Origin: an uncultured Prevotella sp.
GTDB lineage: Bacteria > Bacteroidota > Bacteroidia > Bacteroidales > Bacteroidaceae
Length of the DNA: 46,823 bases
NCBI GenBank assembly: GCA_900317545.1
Contig: ONHE01000072.1
Location: forward strand, 1 to 46,823
Direction: 5' to 3'
In this document: positions 23,881-33,129 of the stretch, piece after piece
Layout: every line of letters starts with the position of its first letter
Position numbering within the stretch: the first letter of the stretch is position 1
The notes under the pieces: generated by a model
What the model was told of the DNA's origin: nothing
The model's input: only the letters and a program-made list of their open reading frames with translations
Databases searched by the model: none
Made by a program: the position numbers and the translations under genes

Positions 23881-26274
23881 TCAATGTTGGAAGTATTTTC
23901 TGCCGTTACGGATCACGATACCTTTATAGGCACCTGTCACGCGTTGGCCGGAGAGATTATAGATTGCATCGTTGGAACAACGGCGGCTCTTGGTGACAAT
24001 GGTGCTGATTCCAGCGGGGATCGTGTTTCCGTTGGCGTCCTTCAACGTGATGTCGTAGAGGAAGTTTCCATTGACGGCCGACAGGACCACATCCCCGTCC
24101 TTCAGGACTGTGCCACTGCTTTCCTGAACCACTGACGGATCATCCGGGGCCGCAAACCCTTTCTGGATGTTGAGATTGGCCAGGACGTTGATGTAGCGTG
24201 CAATAGTGGACGTTGTCGACTTGCTATGGATGATCACCTGCTGCCCCTTCTTGCAGTCGGGGATGACGATGGCGAGTCCGTTGATGTTGAGTCGGAGGGC
24301 ACGATAACCGTCATCGGTGCAGATCATCATCTTTTCGGTGCCGATCTGTTTGCACTTGCCATTGTAATAAAGTCCGAAGAGCAGTCCCTTGGTGAACGCT
24401 AACTCGGTGTCACCAGCGGTCAATGGCGCGCAATAGTTTCTGATGTCGGCGGGATCTACCTGTGTGGTGCCACTCGTAGAGCCGATGGACTGCTGGTTGA
24501 CAAAGTAATTGCGACCGCCGTCATTTTTCGATGTCCAGTTGGCATCATTCTGCAACAGCTGTTCGTCAGCAGGAGATGCTATGGCGAAGTCCCATGTCTT
24601 GCCCTGAACAGCCGGTATATCTCCGCTCAGCTCCTGAATCCATTGTGGCATATATCCCAAGCGTCTCTCCAACTGGGCCATATAGAGTGACCGTGGATTA
24701 ACAGTCTGCCCCTGCGCCTCATTGCGTTTGATCTGATTGGCGGCAAATACTACATTTGTGCCGTGAAACCCTACGAGTGTCGGAGGAAGCGTGAGATACC
24801 ATTTCGAAGAGTTGGATGACCACCATTCGAATGGAAACTCCGCCGGATTGGTCACGGTGCATTCGAAATTCCACATCGTGAGATCATCTAAATGATTTGG
24901 CAATTGAGAGAGATCACCTCCCATCCGAAGCTGCATGAATCCGCCCGTACAGCAATCAATGAGTGTGGCACGCGGCTGTGTGGCATGGCTCTCGAAGCAG
25001 GCATCGTCGCCCCATCTGCAGTTCCAGATGACATTGCCCATACTTGGTTTTGATACGCCGCAGGCGTGATACTGCCCCAATCCGGTTTTCCAAATGGTAA
25101 ACTGTTTGTCGCTTGTTGCATAGCCGTCACTATGGTCATAGACGTTGGCGATGAAGCCGCGTGACGAAGCTGCCATGCGCACGGCAGAGTGCCCGCGGTT
25201 GCCCTTTATTTCCACATTGTAACAACTCACGTTAGCACAGTCTTGGAAAGTGGCACACTCGCTCACGCTCTCAAAGTTGACTCTCCGCATCCATGAGTTG
25301 GTCAGTCGGACGAAGTCTATAGGTTTGTAGCCGCCGTCATCATTCCAGGTACCATGGTGTTTAAAGTGATCTGTCGACTGACCTTTGAAAGTCAGATCCT
25401 CGACGCCGACTCCTTCGTAGTGTCTGTATTCAATCAGCTTCCAGCCATAGGCCGGGTTAACGGCATGCATGATAGGTTCTTCGAAAGTGACGATATCGCC
25501 ACTGATCGACTTAATCTGATGATAGTCCTTCACCGTCACGCCATTGTTGATCAGATCGGTCATGGTTGAAGACGGATTCCTGCCAAGCAGCTCTTCCTTG
25601 ATAACTGCGTCCGCGTTGTTAGGGGCCATATACAGGCATACCCATTGACCCACGCTTAGCAAGCTCGTACTGCTGACCTTCACGGAAAAGGTGTTTTTGG
25701 CCGCTGCTCCCGTTACGTCTGCATAGACGGCAGGGCTGCTGGTGCCATTGTTGCGCATTGACATCAGGACGGGAGAACTGTAGAGCACCTTCGGGTCACG
25801 TGGCAACATGGGAGCCGTCATGCTCAGAATGGTCTTGTCGCGACCGGCCCCTTTGAGAATGACATTGCCCATGATGAGATTGATGGAGGTAGAGATTTTA
25901 TAGCCGGTATTCGAGTCGATGACGTCATCAGCCTCACTGTGGAGGATGAACTCACCCTCTGGGAAATAGATGATCGCCTTGACTGACGGTTTCTTTCCTA
26001 AGAGGTTGATGATCTTTTCCAATGCCGGACGATCGGAGATTCCGTCATTTGCGACAGCACCATATTGGGTCACGTCGTAGACCGTATATCCTGGGTATTC
26101 GTCACCCGGCAAGGTCAGTCCGTGATCATAGCCCGCATAAGAGAAGTCGAGTAGCACGTTGGAGTCTGCTCCGGAAACGAACTCGTTCCATGCTGTGGTG
26201 AAAGAGGTCTGTGCCGAGACCGGGAGCATGGCGCAGAGGGCTAATGCGGTTATGAGCCTTTTTACATATTTCAT
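23881..26274 (-). CDS. Secreted right-handed beta-helix protein (pectate-lyase-like, DUF4955-type)
   Basis: The start at 26274 gives 797 residues with a signal peptide (MKYVKRLITALALCAMLPVSAQ), 5 nt after the sulfatase stop codon. After YDVTQYGAVANDGISDRPAL comes a parallel beta-helix with the look of the pectate-lyase-3 superfamily (YFPEGEF, GVGVEDLTF, CYNVEIKGNRGHSAVRM). From about residue 556 a separate module begins (KTWDF, then TKGLLFGL and VLKDGDVVL) that is also the whole of the secreted protein at 38323-39168. The tail, IYNLSGQRV through NGRKYFQH, resembles a C-terminal sorting tail. Last gene of the PUL operon. It could be a lyase or hydrolase on glycosaminoglycan or its linkage region, but no catalytic residues can be assigned. 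Confidence 0.75.
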   Translation of the reverse strand: MKYVKRLITALALCAMLPVSAQTSFTTAWNEFVSGADSNVLLDFSYAGYDHGLTLPGDEYPGYTVYDVTQYGAVANDGISDRPALEKIINLLGKKPSVKAIIYFPEGEFILHSEADDVIDSNTGYKISTSINLIMGNVILKGAGRDKTILSMTAPMLPRDPKVLYSSPVLMSMRNNGTSSPAVYADVTGAAAKNTFSVKVSSTSLLSVGQWVCLYMAPNNADAVIKEELLGRNPSSTMTDLINNGVTVKDYHQIKSISGDIVTFEEPIMHAVNPAYGWKLIEYRHYEGVGVEDLTFKGQSTDHFKHHGTWNDDGGYKPIDFVRLTNSWMRRVNFESVSECATFQDCANVSCYNVEIKGNRGHSAVRMAASSRGFIANVYDHSDGYATSDKQFTIWKTGLGQYHACGVSKPSMGNVIWNCRWGDDACFESHATQPRATLIDCCTGGFMQLRMGGDLSQLPNHLDDLTMWNFECTVTNPAEFPFEWWSSNSSKWYLTLPPTLVGFHGTNVVFAANQIKRNEAQGQTVNPRSLYMAQLERRLGYMPQWIQELSGDIPAVQGKTWDFAIASPADEQLLQNDANWTSKNDGGRNYFVNQQSIGSTSGTTQVDPADIRNYCAPLTAGDTELAFTKGLLFGLYYNGKCKQIGTEKMMICTDDGYRALRLNINGLAIVIPDCKKGQQVIIHSKSTTSTIARYINVLANLNIQKGFAAPDDPSVVQESSGTVLKDGDVVLSAVNGNFLYDITLKDANGNTIPAGISTIVTKSRRCSNDAIYNLSGQRVTGAYKGIVIRNGRKYFQH

Positions 26275-26279
26275 ATAGG

Positions 26280-27812
26280 TCAATATTTCATGGTTTTTGT
26301 TAATATTCCCTGTCTGTACCATGGGTCGTCAATGTCCTTCAGCATCTTGCCCATCTTGCGGCAAAGGCGCTGATAGTCTGCGGCGCGATCTTGGAGTGAA
26401 AGGTTGTGCATCTGATAAGGATCGGCCCAGTCATCAAAGAAGAGGGTACGGACGATTTGGTGCTTCCTGTTGATGAAGAGTGCTAATGTGTAGCGGTCTG
26501 TCTTGATGCCTCTTGCTGAGGCAAAGTAGTTCTTCACAGTTCCGTCAGCCTCTTTGTCCCCCTCAATGTTGCGGATATAGAGTGCTCCTTCAGGCCGTTT
26601 CACCTTCGCCTGGGGATTAAAAAGCAGTGAGGAATAGTCCTTTCCCTGTACGTTTTTGGGTATCTCCTGTTTCAGACCAGCCAATCCGAGCACTGTGGGC
26701 ATAATGTCTGGTGAAGACAGAAGCAGCGAGTCGACTCTCGGGGAGAGTTTTCCGGGATAGCGAACCATGAAAGGAATGTTCATCGATTCAGTGTAGGGCG
26801 AGTTTTTGGGATCTTCTACGCCTTGGCTGCACATGGTCTCTCCATGATCGGAAGCAAAGATCACGATGGTGTTGCGTTCAAGTCCGCTTTCCGTCAAGGC
26901 TTCAAGTATTTGCCCAAAGGCACGGTCGACGCCAGTGACCGAGGCGAAATAGTAAGCCGCAGCGTGCGCCTTCTTCATATTCCGATCAGCGTTAGGCCGA
27001 ACAAGGAGACTGTCTATGGGCCGGTCTTTGTAGAGTGCATAATCCTCTTCCATGCAGTCGTTCAAGGAGCGATAGGGGCTATGGGGCGGATTCATCGACA
27101 CCATTAGGAAAAACGGACGATGGGCATCGCGCTCGCCATGCTCGTTCCGGATATAGTCAGCCGCCATTTTCGCCTCATGCAGAGGAGACCACTCGTGCGG
27201 CTCGTGCTTCTTTCCGTCGGTGTCCCAATAATGCGGATTCTTGTGCTCATCAAAGGTTCCGTAGGAGTACCAATAGTTGAATCCGTGCCGACGTTCGGCA
27301 GGTGTGTAGGCGTCCCAAACGGGATCAGACCCTTCGACGTAGTGTCCGGGGTTCTGTGGATTGTTCTTTTCCGGTCGGTCTGTGTGCAGTTTGCCGATGT
27401 AACCGCAATCGTAGCCTGCTCTTCTGAATACATCTCCGATGCATTCTGTCTCAGGGCGGATATAACTGAACGGTCTCTGGGAATTGCAATTGAGGGGTAC
27501 GCCGCTGCGATTTGGATACATTCCCGTGAGCAGACTGCCTCTATGGGGGCTGCTCAGCGGAAAGTTGCTTTGGGCAGAGGTGAGGACTACCGCCTCTCGG
27601 GCAAATGCGTTGAGATGTGGGGTGACCGTGGGATCACCCTTGAATCTTACTTTATTGGCGTATTCGGGCATGCGCCAGATCCCCAGCGCGCAGTTTCGGA
27701 ACTGGTCTGGAAATACATAAATCACGTTGGGAGTCGCTTTCTGTCTGTTTGATGCAAACAAGATCTGCGGCGCCAAAGCCAGCATACCGGCCATTATTTG
27801 TAGCTTTCTCAT
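26280..27812 (-). CDS. Ser-type family S1 sulfatase (510 aa)
   Basis: Exported arylsulfatase-like enzyme that hydrolyses sulfate esters on sugars. It has a signal peptide (to about residue 20). Ser87 in FPLSSPHRGSLLTG (pattern S-x-P-x-R) is the residue to be converted to formylglycine, so maturation needs an anaerobic radical-SAM enzyme; one is encoded at 45472-46689. Metal and sulfate ligands are visible: Asp36 (FPDQ), Lys141/His143 (GKLHT), His244 (NPPHSP), Asp322-His323 (ASDHGE). Its start overlaps the GH88 stop by 4 nt. Context suggests a chondroitin/dermatan GalNAc or uronate sulfatase; position specificity (2-O, 4-O or 6-O) cannot be read from the sequence. Confidence 0.92.
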   Translation of the reverse strand: MRKLQIMAGMLALAPQILFASNRQKATPNVIYVFPDQFRNCALGIWRMPEYANKVRFKGDPTVTPHLNAFAREAVVLTSAQSNFPLSSPHRGSLLTGMYPNRSGVPLNCNSQRPFSYIRPETECIGDVFRRAGYDCGYIGKLHTDRPEKNNPQNPGHYVEGSDPVWDAYTPAERRHGFNYWYSYGTFDEHKNPHYWDTDGKKHEPHEWSPLHEAKMAADYIRNEHGERDAHRPFFLMVSMNPPHSPYRSLNDCMEEDYALYKDRPIDSLLVRPNADRNMKKAHAAAYYFASVTGVDRAFGQILEALTESGLERNTIVIFASDHGETMCSQGVEDPKNSPYTESMNIPFMVRYPGKLSPRVDSLLLSSPDIMPTVLGLAGLKQEIPKNVQGKDYSSLLFNPQAKVKRPEGALYIRNIEGDKEADGTVKNYFASARGIKTDRYTLALFINRKHQIVRTLFFDDWADPYQMHNLSLQDRAADYQRLCRKMGKMLKDIDDPWYRQGILTKTMKY

Positions 27813-29002
27813 TTTCTTCTCATCAGCGCTTCCAAGTAGTAATAGTCTGCATAGTTTAGCGGAACGTCAATCTCGCTGTTATGAGGAATACTGCCCACGG
27901 AGTGCATCAGCAGGAAACAGCCGTTCTTTCCTATCGGTGCCCGATAGGCTGGAGATGAGAGTGACAGCATGATTCGGTCGGCGAGAGTAGCGTAGCCTTT
28001 CTCGGGGAGATACCCATTCAGTTCATATAGTGCAGAGGCAATGCATGCAGCGGCTGAAGCGTCACGAGGTTCGTTCGGGATATTCGGTGCATCAAAATCC
28101 CAATAAGGAATAAGATCGTCCGGCAGGTTCTTATGTCCAAGGATATAAGACAATGTCTTCACGGCACGGTCAAGATAGCGTTGGTCGTGCGTGTAGCGGT
28201 AGCAGACGGTATATCCGTATACCGCCCATGCCTGTCCACGGGCCCAACCGCTCTCGTCTGCATAGCCTTGGGCCGTCTGTTTGTGCAGTACGGCACCGGT
28301 TTGTGGATCATAGTCGATGACGTGGTAGCAACTGCCGTCGTTCCGGAAATGGTTTGCCATTGTGGTATTGGCATGCGCTACGGCTACTTTCCAATAGGTG
28401 CTGTCGCCGCTCAGCTTTGTTGCCTCAAAGAGTAATTCAAGGTTCATCATGTTGTCAATGATCACCGGGCATTTCCATCCGCGCTGCGATTGCCATCCAC
28501 GATCCACATTCCACGACTGAATAATGCCGGCCCCGGGACGGAAGCGAGTGCAAAGCGACTTGGCTGTCTGTATGATCACCTTCTTATAACCTTTGTTGGG
28601 GTTGATGCGGTAGCCATTCAGGTAGCTGCTACCGATCATGAAGCCTACGTCGTGATGCCAGGTGAGATATTGGATCGAATCCAATGCCTGCGTATAGCGA
28701 CGGGCCTGTTGCGTCCATTTATTGTCATTCGTGAGTTGGGACAGATACCACATGCTTCCGGCAAAGAATCCCGAGCACCAGTCATCCTTAGGTATGAGGA
28801 TCATCCGTCCCATCTTGTCAATGGTCTTGGGATTTTTGATTTTACCCGTCGTACCAATATGGTCGAGCATCAATGAATACTGTCGGGAGGCGCAGGTCAC
28901 GTCTTCATTGAAGACTTGATCCGCCTTTGCGAGCTGTGCGTGGGACCCTGTCGGAATCAGAAGCAGCGTTCCTGCTGCAAACATCAATTTCTTAAGGTTC
29001 AT
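27809..29002 (-). CDS. GH88 unsaturated glucuronyl hydrolase (397 aa)
   Basis: Removes the 4,5-unsaturated uronic acid left by polysaccharide lyases, working by vinyl-ether hydration. The signal peptide ends about residue 22 (GSHAQ), so it is probably periplasmic. The two key acids of the family are present: Asp118 in WHHDVGFM and Asp183 in IIDNMMNLELL. WARGQAWAVYGY is another family block. It lies between the PL8 lyase (5-nt gap) and the sulfatase (4-nt overlap), exactly where the product of PL8 would be handled. Some enzymes of this family act on sulfated disaccharides, others need prior desulfation; this is not decidable here. Confidence 0.93.
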   Translation of the reverse strand: MNLKKLMFAAGTLLLIPTGSHAQLAKADQVFNEDVTCASRQYSLMLDHIGTTGKIKNPKTIDKMGRMILIPKDDWCSGFFAGSMWYLSQLTNDNKWTQQARRYTQALDSIQYLTWHHDVGFMIGSSYLNGYRINPNKGYKKVIIQTAKSLCTRFRPGAGIIQSWNVDRGWQSQRGWKCPVIIDNMMNLELLFEATKLSGDSTYWKVAVAHANTTMANHFRNDGSCYHVIDYDPQTGAVLHKQTAQGYADESGWARGQAWAVYGYTVCYRYTHDQRYLDRAVKTLSYILGHKNLPDDLIPYWDFDAPNIPNEPRDASAAACIASALYELNGYLPEKGYATLADRIMLSLSSPAYRAPIGKNGCFLLMHSVGSIPHNSEIDVPLNYADYYYLEALMRRK

Positions 29003-29007
29003 GTCAG

Positions 29008-32000
29008 TTATTTGTTTAATTGAATGTCATAGCTTAATCCGTCTTTGCAGATCACCTGCAGCGTTGTTGTTTTTCCAGTCTGCGCGATCATCTTGACGTT
29101 CTCATTTTCCTTGATCTGCCACTTTCCGAGCAGCGTTACCGTAACGGGAATCTCCATGCTTTGGTTCTTGATCCATGGCCGTCCGTATACACTTCGTTCT
29201 ACACGTTTTCCGTCTTTATAGACGTCGTCACTCGGTCCTCGATACAATGCAATATCAGGTTGTGCGACCGTAAGCACCATCTTGTCACTGCTCAGTTGCC
29301 GGATCATCGCCAAGCAGGTCGTGTCGGTCGAGAGCAGCGGACCGCCGGGGAGCAGTGATTGCGGCTTTTCGAAAATGACATACGATATGGATTTTGTGGC
29401 GTCAGACCGTACGATGTGGGCGTTGCGGCTTTTTTCGATTACGGTGTAGGTGGGAGCAGCTGCAAAAGCAGCTATCCTCTCAGCCGTGGTCTGTGGCAAT
29501 ACGGCATATTCGTATGAACCATTCTTGGGAGCTGTCCCATGGTCGATGAGCAATGAAGCCCACATCCCTTCATTGGGCGCATCAGTGTCATTGTCGCGTG
29601 ACTGTTGGTGTGTCAAACCTGTAAAAACCGGCTTTTGAGGAGTGTAGTAGCCGGTTCCCATCGGATCTATCCAGCATTTTCCACCGCCAAGTCCTTCCTG
29701 GCTGACAGCCTTCCAATAGTTTTGCGACTGCTCATCGGCTGCTGCGATTTGGAAGATAGTTGTCTCCGTGTGGTTCTCCGCATCATTATCCTCAATGTCG
29801 CTACCTAAACATACGATCACATTGTCAAAGAAATGGTAGGATTTGCGGGCACGGAAGGAACCATTGTATTTATCATGCTCGTGGAGTTTTATACCGAAGT
29901 TTCCGTTTGATCCCAACGAGGACAGCCCACCTGCAAAGGCTTCATCAGAGTAGAGCATTTCTTCAACGCCTGACGAGATGTCGACATTGCGGATCTTGGC
30001 TTTCAATGCAGAGAGAGGCAGATGGATATAGGTGGCTCCCGGAATGCGATTCCAATCGAATCCGGCCATTTGCCATCCGCTCGTCTTTGGAGTCACATCG
30101 GTTCCCAGTGGAGCAGTCATGATCTGCATACTTCCATACCCAAGGTAACGTCCAAACTGATTCTCGCCGACATAGTGCTCACTGCTCCACAGATAACGGC
30201 TCATGCCTCTGACGACGGCAGACCAGTTACTTCGTCGCTGCACAGATACGCAGGCATATCCCAAAGCCATGTTTCCCTGGGGGTCCGCCTCTGGCTGTAT
30301 GCCACGCTTGGTGAAATCGGCGTACAATTTCTTGTCTAATGTATAGGTTGGATTTTTGCCCAGTCGCATGTAAACGGCAGCCATGTCATCATCGAAAGGC
30401 TTACTTCTGTCAGGTGTTCCAGCCAATGCCATGTAGGCATAGTGTATCGGGGTGAGGTGTCCCTTGCCATCAGGATGTCTCCCCGACATGGATAGCGGGA
30501 AGAAAGTTTTGTTGCAGTAGAAGCGCATGGCCAACATGGCGTTCTTGACTGTCTGATGAGCGAGTTCTCCGACCGCAAATTCTGTCTGGCTCAATATGTA
30601 TATCATTTGCGTGGCACCATTCAGTCCGCCGATGGCATAAGCGGGATAATTGTTGCAGTGATGATAAGCCGAACCATCGATTTTGAATGCATCCGTCAGT
30701 CCGGGAGCAGGGCGGCATCCCCAGTCGAGCCATCTTGAGCACGATCGGATATAGCGTACTTTTTCGGGAGAATCGTCCATGAGCAGAATACTGGCCATGC
30801 AGCCGATGGAAGCGGTGTTGAAGGTATCCATGTCCATACCGTTTCCTGTCGGTTTGACATAGAGCTGATTGACCTGTGAGTACCAGGCCATCGTTGCTTC
30901 CGCCTCTTTTAACTTACCGGCAGCTTTTAGGACATCTTTCATCAAGAAGTAAGCGATATACATGCTTCTCATGCTATAGCCGTAATGGTGTATGTTACCC
31001 CAGCACGAACCGTATGTGACACCTTGATCAGTGATGTGGTCATACATCAGGAGGAACATCTCCTTGAGTTCCTTCATGCTTTCCATGTCTGTGGCATTGT
31101 TGTAGCCTATGGCTATGCGTTGCATCAGTTGGAAGTAGTCGTTCATCTCAAAGCCCGTGCGGGTGAGGATTCCTTTGTCCCATGAAGGAATCATGCGTTC
31201 ATAGGCTTCTGCATGTCTGACAAACCAGATCGGTATACCCGTTACGCTGCCATTCTTCTCCTTAATCTTATACGTCTTGAATTTGGCTCGTATTTCCTCC
31301 ATCTGTTTGGGATAAAGTTTTGACGGCGTGTAGATGAGCGAGCGAAATCTGCTTTCCATGGTCTTCATTTCCTGGTGCTGCCGTGGTGTCACAGGCTCCA
31401 GTGAAAGGTCTGACTTCACTTTTGAGTTTTTCAGCACTTGGAGCCAGTCATTAGTCGTATTCTTATTGACGAAGGGTACCTGCATGTCAGCAGTCTGGTA
31501 GCGTGGGTCCACCTTGATGGCGGTGATGAGATGGTCAAAGTAGAGTCGTCCGTTGGTGGCCGGAGCGATCATGCGGATCTCGTTCATCCCTTTTTCAGGC
31601 GTTCCTTCCATGTCTCGCTCATAGCAAACCCATGCACCGCGCCATCCTTTGAAGTTTGCGCTCATGGAAAACGACGTGCATACTTTCCCGTCCTTACAGA
31701 ACTGGAATTGGAGAGGAGAGTCTTTGATTGGGCTTTCGTTATAAACCCATACGATGAAAGCTGCCAGATAATTGTCCCGTCCGGTCTTTACGCGAGGCTC
31801 AAACTGCAGGTCTTTCTTCAAACTCAGCACTGCTCCGGGCTGGAAATCCCATGCCAATGACTTGGAGCCATTCTTGTAGTGAGCCCCCGACAATGAGATT
31901 TTTGATTTGTCGGCCTTGATGTATTGCAGGTCTCCATTTGTTTCGAAGGAGAACATGCGGGCATCTTGATAAAGCTGTGCAGACAGGGATTGAATCCCTG

Positions 32001-32052
32001 CCACACAACTCATGATCATTAAAATGATTCTTACTGTTTGAACTTTCATCAA
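29008..32052 (-). CDS. PL8 chondroitin sulfate ABC-type lyase (1014 aa)
   Basis: Secreted polysaccharide lyase that cleaves chondroitin/dermatan sulfate, possibly hyaluronan, to 4,5-unsaturated disaccharides. Length matches chondroitinase ABC (about 1020 residues). After the signal peptide (to about residue 26) comes an N-terminal jelly-roll ([15 protein letters not shown], about 27-200), an alpha-helical toroid (about 230-600) and C-terminal antiparallel beta-sandwiches. By spacing, the catalytic set is His465 and Tyr472 ([10 protein letters not shown]), Arg525 (SMSGRHPDG) and Glu625 (LWSSEHYVG), matching His501/Tyr508/Arg560/Glu653 of the Proteus enzyme. Its start is 4 nt past the DUF5017-type gene stop. 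This gene is the main basis for calling the locus glycosaminoglycan-directed. Confidence 0.93.
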   Translation of the reverse strand: MMKVQTVRIILMIMSCVAGIQSLSAQLYQDARMFSFETNGDLQYIKADKSKISLSGAHYKNGSKSLAWDFQPGAVLSLKKDLQFEPRVKTGRDNYLAAFIVWVYNESPIKDSPLQFQFCKDGKVCTSFSMSANFKGWRGAWVCYERDMEGTPEKGMNEIRMIAPATNGRLYFDHLITAIKVDPRYQTADMQVPFVNKNTTNDWLQVLKNSKVKSDLSLEPVTPRQHQEMKTMESRFRSLIYTPSKLYPKQMEEIRAKFKTYKIKEKNGSVTGIPIWFVRHAEAYERMIPSWDKGILTRTGFEMNDYFQLMQRIAIGYNNATDMESMKELKEMFLLMYDHITDQGVTYGSCWGNIHHYGYSMRSMYIAYFLMKDVLKAAGKLKEAEATMAWYSQVNQLYVKPTGNGMDMDTFNTASIGCMASILLMDDSPEKVRYIRSCSRWLDWGCRPAPGLTDAFKIDGSAYHHCNNYPAYAIGGLNGATQMIYILSQTEFAVGELAHQTVKNAMLAMRFYCNKTFFPLSMSGRHPDGKGHLTPIHYAYMALAGTPDRSKPFDDDMAAVYMRLGKNPTYTLDKKLYADFTKRGIQPEADPQGNMALGYACVSVQRRSNWSAVVRGMSRYLWSSEHYVGENQFGRYLGYGSMQIMTAPLGTDVTPKTSGWQMAGFDWNRIPGATYIHLPLSALKAKIRNVDISSGVEEMLYSDEAFAGGLSSLGSNGNFGIKLHEHDKYNGSFRARKSYHFFDNVIVCLGSDIEDNDAENHTETTIFQIAAADEQSQNYWKAVSQEGLGGGKCWIDPMGTGYYTPQKPVFTGLTHQQSRDNDTDAPNEGMWASLLIDHGTAPKNGSYEYAVLPQTTAERIAAFAAAPTYTVIEKSRNAHIVRSDATKSISYVIFEKPQSLLPGGPLLSTDTTCLAMIRQLSSDKMVLTVAQPDIALYRGPSDDVYKDGKRVERSVYGRPWIKNQSMEIPVTVTLLGKWQIKENENVKMIAQTGKTTTLQVICKDGLSYDIQLNK

Positions 32053-32056
32053 TTTT

Positions 32057-33094
32057 CTATTTCTTAACCCTGATGTTCAGTTCGCGGATCACGCGTGACT
32101 CGCTTTTGTAATTGCTGTTCGTAGCGATGAAGGTAGCCTTGTAGACACCAGCCTTGTCATAGGTGTAGGAGTAGGTGTCCAATCGTCCAGAGATGTTTTT
32201 GATAGCCATTCCGTAGTCCGGAGAGCACGCATTGGCGATGATCAAGCCCGATACAAGCCAACTGTATTTAAGCGTTTTACCGGCGTTGGAACTGTGGATG
32301 AAGAAGTTCCCGGATCCTGCGGAAGCCAGATTCCATATACCACTGATGTTGTTGGTCACCGTTCCATACAGTCTGTTGGCAGTCATACCGCGCTGGTCAT
32401 CTAAATTATGGTTTGCTAACATATTGACTGCTGTAAGTCCGAAATCGTTGGCATAGAGGGTGGAAATGCTCCCATCCTTCATCTGGTTCTCAATTCTCAT
32501 ACGGACGAAGTTTACCCTTGGCTGGGCTGCAGAATTGTTATGTGCCATATATCGGGCAGCGATGGCAAAACGTTTTCCGAGATATGGTGAGAGGTCAACT
32601 TCCAAGTTGGCAGCTCCGGCAGCATTTCCGGGCGCAGCTGGCAGCATAGCCGGATCCACCAGATTGTTCCAGTTGAATTGCTCCACCAATGCCGAGTCTG
32701 CCTTGAAGTTATTTTTGAGCAGTCCGGGGAACGAATCGGAGATAAACAGGCTCAACAGGTTTTCGGCTGTTTTTGCATTTCCGTATTGATACCAGACGGA
32801 AAATTTGAGTTTGGAGGATACGACATCTGCCGGATCCACCTGGTCACGGTTGCGATATTCGTATTTCTTTCCGGCTTCTCCACTGAAGAAAGTAATGAAG
32901 TCCGGATCGCCGGCAAACTGGAATGTCAAGGGCTCTCCGCTGTTCACGAAGATTGTGTCTCCGACCACCGAAACCTGGTCGTTCTCTACGACTCCGACCT
33001 CCAAGGCTGCCTGCTCTTTCAGTTCATCGTCACAGCTGGCCATTGCCATGCCCAAGGCCAGCAGTGGAAGTGTGAAAATCATATTTCGTTTCAT
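32057..33094 (-). CDS. Surface lipoprotein, DUF5017-type glycan-binding candidate (345 aa)
   Basis: The start at 33094 ([21 protein letters not shown]) gives a lipoprotein signal with Cys21 as the lipidated residue; the upstream extension is not credible. The N-terminal region ([42 protein letters not shown]) looks like a PKD/Ig-like domain and continues into beta-rich segments, ending in a further Ig-like strand set. The [14 protein letters not shown] motif is typical of DUF5017 proteins. Its place right after susD, 35 nt downstream, is the usual slot for a surface glycan-binding protein. No catalytic residues are seen. Binding of glycosaminoglycan is inferred. Confidence 0.8.
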   Translation of the reverse strand: MKRNMIFTLPLLALGMAMASCDDELKEQAALEVGVVENDQVSVVGDTIFVNSGEPLTFQFAGDPDFITFFSGEAGKKYEYRNRDQVDPADVVSSKLKFSVWYQYGNAKTAENLLSLFISDSFPGLLKNNFKADSALVEQFNWNNLVDPAMLPAAPGNAAGAANLEVDLSPYLGKRFAIAARYMAHNNSAAQPRVNFVRMRIENQMKDGSISTLYANDFGLTAVNMLANHNLDDQRGMTANRLYGTVTNNISGIWNLASAGSGNFFIHSSNAGKTLKYSWLVSGLIIANACSPDYGMAIKNISGRLDTYSYTYDKAGVYKATFIATNSNYKSESRVIRELNIRVKK

Positions 33095-33129
33095 GATTCT
33101 GTACTTTTTATTTGTGTGATTGTCAAATC

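Noticed and set aside
23881-26274. Chondroitinase B (PL6) as identity of the beta-helix protein
   Set aside because: The protein is longer, its opening YGAVANDGISD resembles the pectate-lyase-3 superfamily rather than PL6, and I could not locate PL6 catalytic residues with confidence.
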